NCBI GenBank assembly: GCA_030062745.1
Contig: CP099840.1
Span: 37,823,101-37,887,100 of the forward strand
Length of the DNA stretch: 64,000 nt
Direction of reading: 5' to 3'
Source of the DNA: Capitulum mitella
Taxonomy: Eukaryota; Arthropoda; Thecostraca; Pollicipedomorpha; Pollicipedidae
Shown here piece after piece: positions 35,162 through 44,565 of this stretch. Each line of letters starts with the position of its first letter. Position 1 is the first letter of the stretch. The notes under the pieces are model-generated. The model made no database searches, had not been told where the DNA came from, and saw nothing but the letters and a program-made list of their open reading frames with translations. The translations under genes were made by a program, and so were the position numbers.

Positions 35162-36295
35162 CAGACGGTGACATCAACAGGTGAGTGCACGAACGGACTG
35201 CCGAGAGCCTTGTACGGAGGCGAGGCTGTTTTTACGAGCGACTTTTATGGCGGGCCTTATTGTCCTGTTTCAGCAATGATCAGTAGCTGACCTCCAGTCA
35301 TCAGACAAGCTGTTGTTACTTCATCTTCACTGCGGTGGTCGTCCGCGCCGGCTCTTTCCATGGTGAAGTGCGGCTTGAGTGGTCTGCAGCGTTGGGGGCC
35401 CGGGAAAGGAAAAAATGGACAAATGTTTTGCGATTCTCAAACGGTATCTTGATAGTACCAAGGAAAACAGGTTTGAGAAATCAGGAGGCTGAGGAAACAA
35501 CAGCTTCGGTAACAGTAGGTAAACTAACCCTCGCCGGACGTAAGGATTTTCACCTACGCCTCACACTAATCAAGATTAAGCGACGGGATAAAAACGAGAG
35601 TTTAGAAGGTTTCCTTTCAATTCGAATTATACATGGTTTGACTCGTTCAGGTCACTTACAACTTAGTGATCTCTCGGGCCACAGGGAACTATAGTATCTA
35701 ATCGTTTTCTGTCTCCTTTACCACCGCTTTAGTTTTATACGATTTCGGCCGGAAATTACGCCTTTGTAGCCAGCTGGTCACGAGTGAGGCCGAGGGCCGA
35801 GGGAGCCTTAATTAAACTGGTAGAAAAAAATTAAACCGAGCAGCCGGCCCGGCCCGTCCATAACACCTTCTGAGAGATGACTTTGCAACTAATGGGTGCC
35901 GAATCGTGAAGTTTTGCCAGGAAAATGATTTGGTTCTATAAGTGTTGTTTATTTCCATCTGCATTGCGCTTGCTTGCAAGCTCTTTCTTTCAAATGACTA
36001 TTCCGGGAGTAATGCTTTCGCTCCTGGACCTAACGAACGAATCAGTTAACAAACCAGCAATATTTCCACGGGTGCTTTAGAAACGCTCAGTCATGACGTA
36101 CATCAATGGCGCGCGTGACGTATAAAACTGCAATTCTTTGCATGCAAAATACTGGAATGGATCGATAAATATCGGTTTGTATTGCGAAATACATAAAGGG
36201 AAAGCGGAAAGAATTGGTGCAAGCAGTGCGAAATAGGCATCTCTCGTCACGCGCTCCATCATGCGCTTACTGCTTTTAAAACTGATCAGCCATTG
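35162..36295. other. End of copy A within the window, no gene supported
   Basis: A forward frame 35335-35694 (119 codons) opens at GTG with no ATG and has no domain. Three substitutions from copy B are seen in it: two change amino acids (Asn/Ser, Gly/Asp) and one is silent. The last ~100 bp differ from copy B at about ten positions. Confidence 0.45.
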
Positions 36296-37699
36296 TATTC
36301 GATGGCTGTTTTTCTCTTGAGGTCAGGCCAATGAAAGATCAAATATCATTACTTTTTACTCTGCTCTCGTCGAAAATGATGTCTCATTGTCACATCTCAT
36401 TGTCACAGACTGGAGTTCTAATTATTGAGAAAGATGAAAACAATGATCAGTACTAAACGCAGTTGCACAAAATCCCTATGACCGGTTCAAAGACATTACA
36501 AGATCGCTCAAGGTTAGTAACCTTAAACGACCATGGAGAGTCCACTGACCTTCCTTCCAAACCTCGATATGTTGTCAAGCATGTGTCCCCACAGTCCTGT
36601 ATCAAAAACCAGCTCAATAGCTTGTCAGCCTCCAGGGGAATGTGGCTCAAAATATGGTTCACACCGAGAAAAACGTCTGGCAGCTCCTCGAGAATGACGT
36701 CATGACTCGCTAGCCTGACAAAATCTTATTGTTATGAGATCTTAAATGGGGAAAAGATGTAAGGTCGGCAATGAAAATTTTAGTTCCCTGTTGCTGGCCG
36801 TTTATCGGCAGTCTAGGAAAACCGCTTGGGGATGGGCAACTCGCCCTTGTCCGGTGAGCGTTGATATGGCATGAGGTTATTTCCCGGCAGTGAAGGCCCC
36901 GTCTTGAGTAACAGGAACTGCTAAACCACAAAAAAGAACCACTGGTACAGCTATCTCAGTACCGTCACGCACGGATAAACCATAAATACCAAAATTTCCT
37001 ATCCTGCAAATGCGGGGCGAAATTCCGTTCTGTGGCCTCGTGACAATGAAGCACTGAATACAGACAACTTTATTTTTCACAGATAAATATGTCGCATCAC
37101 TTCCAGCTAAGATTTAGTTCGAAATCAACACGATTATCAGTGAAGACGTGCATTACGTACTCCAACTGAGCTGATGTGTCAAAATATCAACGGTATTTCA
37201 CTTCCATTGCCTGTCAACCTGTGTCCTGGAATTGGAAAACATCATTCTCTCTTACACTCTGTATTTGCCATTTATAATACTGTGGCAAAGTTAAAAAGAA
37301 CTCGGAGTGCCCCAAATATCTGCATCACAATGCTTACTTGCAACCCAACGGCCAGCCATCACCCATGGCGTCATGAGCGGCCGTTATGTAGATATCCAGC
37401 GCGCAGGCGTATTATAGTCTTTTTCTCGGAAATTCTACAACGTACACTGCGAATTCCCCTTTCGCGGTGGCGCCTGGCCATCAAACACAGCGGCTCGACG
37501 CCTGGCGTTCAGTGACGTTGTGTGATCACTCGTCTGGGAAAATGTTATCGGCACAACGCCTGGAACGTATGGGCATTTTATGGCCGATCACGTGGCGAAG
37601 TGCTGACTGCAATCATGATGCATGGCCCCTCGTGCACAGATAAACGCCAGGTCGCTGCTCCGGCAGTCTCCTAACTGGTACCAGGTAATGCGAATCCCG
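36296..37699. other. Single-copy spacer, nothing recognised
   Basis: Mixed sequence; short open frames only. Its copy B partner would lie beyond the window. Confidence 0.5.
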
Positions 37700-38010
37700 C
37701 CCCTGCTATGGAGGTCGATAAGGTGTCGGATGTACTCGCCGAGACGGCGCGGAGGCGGCCAATTTACCGCGTTCCAGTGTCGCGTGTGCGCCGCGTCGTC
37801 CGCGCGTTGCGCCGATGTGCGAACATTCCGGCGTCGGCTGCTCATGTCGGGCACGTCCCGGATGTGGTGCGCCTTGTTTCGGGGGTTCGACAGCCGTATT
37901 CCGACGACTCGTGGAACGGGGGCGGCAGGGGGCGCCGGTGACGCGCCGCGCTCTGGATACGACCGAGATCGCCTCGCTGATTGACCGTCCCCTGCGGTGT
38001 GAGAGGTGCG
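37700..38010. promoter_or_regulatory. CpG-rich island
   Basis: CpG-dense, with GGCGCGGAGGCGGCC-type words; frames open on both strands, including a 175-codon minus frame (38115-37588) that is Arg/Pro/Ala-rich and without a recognisable domain. Confidence 0.3.
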
Positions 38011-38067
38011 GCCCTGGCTCTTTCCGAAGGCCACCCTCATGATTGCAACGCCGCCTGCCGGTCTGTG

Positions 38068-38225
38068 GTACCAGCGTAACGACGCCGGAGGTACCAGACT
38101 GATGTTGTGCTCCATAGGTACCAGCTGGTGCTGTCCTTCATAGGTGCCAGGCTGATACTGTTCTCCAGAGTTGCCGGGATGACGTCCTCCGGAGATACCA
38201 GGCTGATGTTCTCCGGAGCTCCCAT
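38068..38225 (+). repeat. Degenerate 24-27 bp tandem repeat
   Basis: Units built on (A/G)CCAG(G/A)CTGATG(T/A)T followed by (G)CTCC(A/G)(T/G)A(G)GT recur about five to six times, with units shrinking from 27 to 24 bp from left to right. The minus-strand translation shows a W-Y-L-R-R pattern that derives from the repeat. Confidence 0.65.
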
Positions 38226-38279
38226 GGCGACGCTGCCCGCCAGTCGCACCACGGTGTCGTCCTCGGAGGTGCCAGGGTG

Positions 38280-38600
38280 ACTTTACCCACCGCTCGTGGC
38301 CGCCGCGAGCGGTGCACGCGGGCGTGCTCCATTGTGGACGCCGCCTCGGGCGCGGCGTCCGCGGCCGGCCGGCATTTTTGCTGCCGCGGAATTTCCTGAG
38401 ACAAAAGGTACGGCCGGCGTGATGAATTCCCGCCGGGCCGGCCTCCGCGGCCGTCTATGGCAGATAAATCGAGCCGAGAGCCGGCCGGACCCCGCCCGCC
38501 GCCGGTAACAGCTGGACCGGCCGCGCCATGTGGTGCAGGGACGGAGCCGCCCGGCGGCCGCGGCCGACTTCCGAGTCCTGAGCTTAGAGCCTGGCTGCAG
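38280..38600. promoter_or_regulatory. CpG-rich island
   Basis: CpG-dense, with GCGGCCGGCCGG and CGGCCGCGGCCG words. No adjoining gene is recognised. Confidence 0.3.
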
Positions 38601-39000
38601 AGCAGTGCTGGGAGGGGACTGGTGGCTATTGTCTGCGAACAAGGCAATAGGTGTAATCTTCAGTACAAGGGTGTAATCTTCGATGCATTAGTACGTGTTT
38701 CGGCACCTCAGTATTGGTTGAGCTCCCACAAAGATACGTGAATTTAACTTGCGACCATATATGTAGTGTGCATCCACGATAATTTGATGCACCTAAGATA
38801 GTGCATGGGCGGGCGCACCTCAGTCCATTTGACAAAATGTCACGTCAGTCTGCAAGTGGAGGTGCGGTTCAGAGGAGGAGGCAGTTTGCCATCGCGGTGA
38901 ATATTGTTGCCGTTTGGAGGCTTTTGTGTACTGTAGCAGCCCGGGACACCTGCGCCATGAAATGCGCCACGTTGCCAAAAAGGGGATGTTTTCTTACCGC
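38601..39000. other. Spacer, nothing recognised
   Basis: Includes a short direct repeat GGTGTAATCTTC at about 38650 and 38669. No supported gene. Confidence 0.5.
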
Positions 39001-39060
39001 TAACCAGACCCCGCGGTCTATGGCCTTCGACGCTCGAGCGCTAACCACTGAGTCATACCC
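39000..39060 (-). other. tRNA-like A-box fragment, possible SINE or tRNA relic
   Basis: Read on the minus strand from about 39058, the sequence begins GTATGACTCAGTGGTTAGCG, matching the D-arm/A-box region of a tRNA. A GGTCTGGTTAGCGG stretch follows where the T-arm should be, but it does not match the GGTTCRANNCC B-box. A cloverleaf is not complete, so this may be a degraded tRNA-derived SINE head or a chance match. Confidence 0.25.
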
Positions 39061-39383
39061 TCTTCTCCAACCGCGAGCCGAGCGTCTTCTTCACAACTTC
39101 GAAGTTGCCATACAGGGCACGCCAAGGTCGACGTGAAAGACACGCTCGGGCTGTATCCGGGACGTTGTCTGCACCTCAGTTTCAGCTGGCCCGAACCACA
39201 CGCATAGGCGACGCGGCCTTAGCAATAACGGAATCGATTGTGCCTTGCGTGCTTCTTTACCTCATGACTGCCGGACTCTTGCTGCTGCAGTTTGCATGAA
39301 TATTTCACAGTGACAGCTGGGTAAATGGAGCTGGGAGTGGCATAGCGTACCGCTGCGGTAAGACTGACCGTTTTCACAATAGG

Positions 39384-39449
39384 AAAATTCCACTACTAAA
39401 ATTTCCGTTCTAGTAGTATTAGAAATTTTAGTAGTAAAGTGGAAATTTT
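39384..39449. other. Long imperfect hairpin
   Basis: Arm 39384-39405 (AAAATTCCACTACTAAAATT...) is the reverse complement of 39422-39449 apart from a small bulge near 39436-39440, with a 16-base loop that itself repeats TAGTAGTA. This gives a stem of about 22 bp. It may be a remnant of a palindromic MITE or a precursor-like hairpin; nothing else supports a microRNA. Confidence 0.55.
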
Positions 39450-39960
39450 GGTATAAATATTTGAAATGATATATTTTGTAAAGAGTTACGTAACAGAACA
39501 CCAAATATGACATTCTCTTGCAGAAATAAAAATAATTCTTATTTCCAAACATGACCATTACTTATTTCGTCCACAAAACAACTGATTTCCAGATCTAGAA
39601 CAAACCGTTGTCATTCAGATCTGGCATCACAACATCACAAAACGCGGCTGCTTTGACGTGTGCTTGTAGTCGTATATTTGTGTGTACCGTGGATTTGTTT
39701 GCTCTTTGATTAAGTTATTTCGGAATATACGTGGGTATAAGAATTTGGTATTTTAAAACGCCCGAGTAGAAATGTCATTACAGACTCATTCATGGTTTGT
39801 TCTTTGTTCAACTGTTGATGAATCACACAAGTATTCATTTTATTTAAATATTCGTGGACCTTTGGCCTGTTTGTCTGTTCTACATTATGGTTCACTTTCA
39901 GTAACTATTTACTTATGCGTACACCAGTTTATTGCCACCGGCAATGTTGTCATTCTCATA

Positions 39961-42120
39961 TGAACATTTTTAGTGGCTTGATTTCAACAAACTCCAATGT
40001 TTGATTCCATCCTCAAGTTCAGGAGATTACATATCTTCTTAAACTTACTTGTACAAAGACACGAAGACCATTTTCTGCTTGGCAGTTTAGGTAGCAGGGC
40101 TCAGGTCTATGCAAAAATCCCATATTTATCTTGCACACTATTTTCACTTTGCTACCTACATCCAAGTATAACAGTTAAATCTGTGAAAGCCCAAAACTGC
40201 ATGCAAAGGCATAACATTAACATGTCTTGCTCCCAGTCAGCTCTGGAGGAATTTCTAGAAGCAGGAATTGACTGCTATTGCTATTGATTGTACACCAGTA
40301 CTTGTACCTGATTCATGCAACATGAAAGCATTGCACAATCAGAAGGTGCATGTCTTTTACTTGCATAGTTGTGCTTTATATCCTGGTTGGTGTGCATTAT
40401 TATTGTATAATTATGCATGCAGCAGCACACAATTTTTCTGCTGAGTATAGGCACACATCTTTTGGAAGGAAAAATATGGTATTTTCAGTACATGCTTTCT
40501 ACAAGAAACATTTTCAACACAGGACTAGGAAATATATTGCTAACATACCACAGGACATCCATCACATGCCAGGATATGGAAGCAAAATGAAATGTTACAT
40601 TCATTATTTCCTACCACATTATTAATTACCTTTGGACTGCTCCATAACTCAGAATAAGCCATTTTACAACAGGCACTGAAAATTAGCCACAGATTGCATT
40701 TTGCTATTTGCTGTGATCTGTTAACATTTGCCACAAATGGGGCTATCCCAAAATGATTCTGCTTGTTGTAACAACGGCTATAGATTTTTATAACAATGGC
40801 CAACATGCGGCAGACAGCCACCACAGGTTCACTATGCCACTGCACTACTGCACTATACTATGGAGCATAACATCTGCAGTAGCCGGCCTTGCTGTGATAG
40901 GACAGGCCTGAAGCAGCCTCTTAGCATCATGGCTGCTTGCTCTATGATCACTCATGCCTTCCTGAAATGCTTGTAGAGATGCCTTCGCTCCAGTATAAGC
41001 TGACTGCAGGAGCCCTTCAGCAGCCAGGACCACAGCAGGAGGCAGCATCTTAGACAATCAGCACAGGAGTGTCCTAAATGCCAACTCTGACACTTCCCTG
41101 AAATGCACAGGAACATTTAAACCCCTGACAACACATCAATATTAAAACCCTATCCACTATCACTACCCAATTTCAGTTGGAAAAACAAAACAACATATCA
41201 TTCACTGGCAATGTACAACTATAGTGCAATGCAGTAACAACTGTAAGCACATCCTAAAAAAACACAAAGCAGAGGTAACAGTCATAACATGTCAGTCGGT
41301 GAGTGTTAAGTACATAATCTGATCACACTTCCACAAAAAATGGCCACCTGGCGGCAGTGCAAGGAAAATGCTGATAGCTGGCACTACCATCCATGCCAAC
41401 CAGCACTTGCATTGGGTGTACCTGATGTTAATGAAGACCAGCTGCCTGCTCTTTGGTAGTGATATGAAGATACAAGTGCCAAAGATAGCACCCTAGATGG
41501 CTGGCATGCTGGTTGTCCCGCACATCCTCAAAACAGCAGCTGGAGCCTCAACAGATGAAGGCAGCGTGATGTACATGCTTCCTCACTTCTCCAGCATATC
41601 ACTGTGGTCATACGTAAACAAAATTATCAGTCAAACTGACTGATCAGCCAAACAAAACAGTGCTAATAATTTTTCAACAGATCATTCTGGGGCATGTGAA
41701 TGCAACTATCAACTTTACAACATTCTTTTTGCTAAAATATTGCTCCAGCAGCTGCATTCACTGGAAAATACCAATTCACAGCTCAAATTTCCCTTGTTTT
41801 TGATGTTGATGACTTTATCCTTGTGGCATTCCTCAAACACCTGTCACTGCCTGCAGTGATGGGTCTGGTGATGTGGTTTATAGCCAGGTCTGCCACAAGA
41901 CCAAACAATGATCATGTCACCACCTGTTTGAAACAATCCATCACTCCATGTTTTATTGATATTGATCGATATCCATGTTTGCATTGATAAATCATAGCTA
42001 CCAAAGCCACCACAAAACCATACAAGTCTATAGGCAGCAAAACGTATATCATGACATGCAGCAGTACATTTCACCAAAATTCTCACAAGAAAACAGAGTG
42101 TAAACTTCACACTGTCATAA
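39961..42120. mobile_element. CpG-depleted 2.2-kb patch, probable old DNA transposon
   Basis: By eye only about a dozen CG dinucleotides occur in about 2.16 kb, while neighbouring sequence on both sides has several per 60 bases. TG and CA words are in excess, as expected from CpG decay. The change is fairly abrupt at about 39780-39960 and at 42125. The patch contains the decayed PIF/Harbinger-like transposase described separately. Terminal inverted repeats and the expected 3-bp target duplication could not be found, so the exact ends are unknown. Confidence 0.5.
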
Positions 42121-42131
42121 TTGTTAATCAC
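40845..42131 (-). pseudogene. Decayed PIF/Harbinger-like (DDE_Tnp_4) transposase
   Basis: Core at 41507-41341 on the minus strand. One frame reads SMPAI-stop-GAIFGTCIFI followed by VFINIRYT; after a frameshift the next frame reads VLVGMDGSASYQHF and then AARWP. This follows the order of the Harbinger nuclease: P-x-I-x-GAIDGTHI, then F-x-NRKG-x-H, then V-D, then ARWPGS. The expected first catalytic Asp is replaced by Phe, and there is an in-frame stop, so the gene is dead. About 470 bp downstream ADVMLHSIV resembles the family's C-terminal CVLHNI motif. Total span of about 1.3 kb fits a usual Harbinger transposase of 350-430 residues. The N-terminal part (41510-42131) is too decayed to identify. 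Confidence 0.5.
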
Positions 42132-42516
42132 TTCCTTACTGGCGCCCCTGATTTACTTGACTTTGACGAAGTCCTTATTTCATACTAATGACGTTCGTAC
42201 CAATGTTCATAAAATATTTCATATTTAAGGATTATGGGCATATGTCCTCTATTTCTTAACCAACTTCAAAGATAATTTTATGCTAACAAAGACCACAGAA
42301 ACGGAGGGGACTGGGTTTAGGCATGATGCGGGGAAATATTTAACAAGGGGTGAACGAGCACAGTCAGACGCACCAAGTCTTACCCCAATTGAGGTCTGGC
42401 TGCGGACGAACATGTCCTGAAATCACCTCCATCGTATCCGATCCGCGAAATCCAAAGGTAGCAACGGTGCGCAATGTTATGCGTTCAACACCAGTAGACG
42501 GACACGGCGCATGTGA
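42132..42516. other. Left flank of the assembly gap
   Basis: CpG frequency returns to normal here. No repeat links this end to 15340-15399 or to 43017 onward, so nothing shows a tandem junction at this contig end. Confidence 0.5.
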
Positions 42517-43016
42517 NNNNNNNNNNNNNNNNNNNNNNNNNNNNNNNNNNNNNNNNNNNNNNNNNNNNNNNNNNNNNNNNNNNNNNNNNNNNNNNNNNNN
42601 NNNNNNNNNNNNNNNNNNNNNNNNNNNNNNNNNNNNNNNNNNNNNNNNNNNNNNNNNNNNNNNNNNNNNNNNNNNNNNNNNNNNNNNNNNNNNNNNNNNN
42701 NNNNNNNNNNNNNNNNNNNNNNNNNNNNNNNNNNNNNNNNNNNNNNNNNNNNNNNNNNNNNNNNNNNNNNNNNNNNNNNNNNNNNNNNNNNNNNNNNNNN
42801 NNNNNNNNNNNNNNNNNNNNNNNNNNNNNNNNNNNNNNNNNNNNNNNNNNNNNNNNNNNNNNNNNNNNNNNNNNNNNNNNNNNNNNNNNNNNNNNNNNNN
42901 NNNNNNNNNNNNNNNNNNNNNNNNNNNNNNNNNNNNNNNNNNNNNNNNNNNNNNNNNNNNNNNNNNNNNNNNNNNNNNNNNNNNNNNNNNNNNNNNNNNN
43001 NNNNNNNNNNNNNNNN
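42517..43016. other. Assembly gap, exactly 500 N
   Basis: An unbroken run of N of length 500. Round fixed lengths are used by scaffolding programs as placeholders, so the true distance between the flanking contigs is unknown. Any open frame crossing it is meaningless. The left flank (up to 42516) and the right flank (from 43017) show no similarity to each other; the right flank matches 15400 onward. Confidence 0.99.
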
Positions 43017-44190
43017 ATAGGCGATTACGAAAGAAGATATATGGCAATATCAGAACGTTCTGGTCATGCTAAGGCCTCAGTACTTCTAGGGCAGTGAGGC
43101 CAATGGTCCATTTTGTTTTAGAGGGGTCGTACCAAGCACTTGGTGTCGTGTATCTTCTCCATTTTTGTTTTATAGCGCCTCGTAACAATCGGATTAATAC
43201 CATTTACAGGTGCACAGAGCGCTTAGATTATGCAATAACCATCGACGATACGGTTAGCTGACTAAGACTAAGCTCTACCAAATTAAATGGCCATCCTAGA
43301 CCATACAGAAACCGGTTTCGTCGTCATTACACCTCTAACATTCACGCCGGATAAAACTGATTCAGTCAGGAATGCCGTTTAGGACACGGCAATCGGCAAC
43401 CTTTGCCACTTGACCCGCTCCTCTGCCGTTCGCAGCGGCGAGGCCCCTGCCATTGCCAGCGGGCCGCGAAATGTGTCAATGCTAACCTGGTCGTAAACCA
43501 GGCCCGAGGACACCCTCCCAATGGAGCCGAAAGCGGCGACTTTCGCTTCGCCGCGGGCAAAAAGGCGCGCGGGCGCCGTGCGCCCCGCATGGCAAGCGCA
43601 GCCGAGGCATCGGAGCCGATAGTGCGCGCCGGCTTCGTGCGCGAGCGTTGCACAGCAGGGAGTGCGGCCAGTTTTTTCGGCTCGGTTTAGTCAACAACCA
43701 TGTCGTGGGAATCCTTGCGAGTTTCTTGCATGAGCCACATGCCGGCTCGTGTGGTTGGAAGAGATAATCAATAATGGTGGCTGCGTTTGGAAAAACCTGA
43801 CTCATTTCAACCACTCACGATCAGATTAAGTCGGTGTACTTACGCAATCGGCCTCTTCGGGATCCATTAGCCATCCTTGATCTAACTGAGTTAGCCGCCG
43901 CATAGCAAAATATGCGAGCGAACACATGACCAAGCTAAATCACTTTCTACCCAGATGAAAGCAACTGACATCTGACAGACCTATGGCAGACCAACCGACG
44001 TGATAAGCGCAAGATAGACCAAAACTTACCAGGTTACTCCCTCACCTAGCGGTGGATCCAACTACGCCTTTGGTGTTTCAAGTGCATCACGAATAATCGA
44101 GAAATTTAACATTGGGCTCACGGCAATGAATGGAAAGAATGGACATAAAACTGCTCCTGGAAAAAACAATGATTTGGGCGTGGATCCACG

Positions 44191-44565
44191 TCTGCCCTCA
44201 CTTGAACAAACTCAGCTAGCCAAAACCTGACCAAATATAACCCGGCCCATACCTCATTCAAAAGCCAGAGTCATTCTTACTAGATTACTCCCTTCCTCTG
44301 TTAGCATACATCCAGGCATACCAAGTCAGCCCAAAACCAAATCAGACTGAGCCGGCCCCTCTTAAACCAGACAGAGTTAGCCCAGACCTGACCAAAATAA
44401 GTCGATCCACATCTTAACCAGACAGGGTTAGGCCGACCAGACCAAGCGAGCCAACAATAACCAGAATAATTCGCCCACGCCCGAACCAGAGCAGTTCGCT
44501 GACCACTGACCCGACTAACTTGGTCCACGCCCGGACCAGACGACAGTTGGCTAACTCCAGGCTCG
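44191..44565 (+). repeat. Degenerate repeat region, copy B
   Basis: Counterpart of 16576-16950. About two dozen differences over about 400 bp were counted by eye, several times the average for the block. Confidence 0.55.

Larger units (their letters stand above)
15400..36295 (+). repeat. Copy A of a ~20.9-kb direct duplication
   Basis: This block recurs in the same orientation at 43017-64000. Correspondence is collinear with an offset of about 27615-27617 at the left, 27634 after a 19-bp insertion, 27656 after the 19-bp repeat array, 27660 after a (TA)n tract and 27705 after a 45-bp repeat. By eye most stretches differ by about 1 per cent or less; a few hot spots reach about 5 per cent. The block holds no recognisable intact gene. 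Because copy B starts exactly at the gap edge, the two copies are best read as alternative haplotypes of one locus, with a true segmental duplication as the less likely option. Confidence 0.95.

Noticed and set aside
40890..40910. Minus-strand TATCACAGC, the seed of the miR-2 family
   Set aside because: Only nine bases match, there is no precursor hairpin, and it lies within the decayed transposase.
42350..43097. Long open frames crossing the N run on both strands
   Set aside because: They consist mainly of undetermined bases; the frame across an arbitrary 500-N gap has no meaning.
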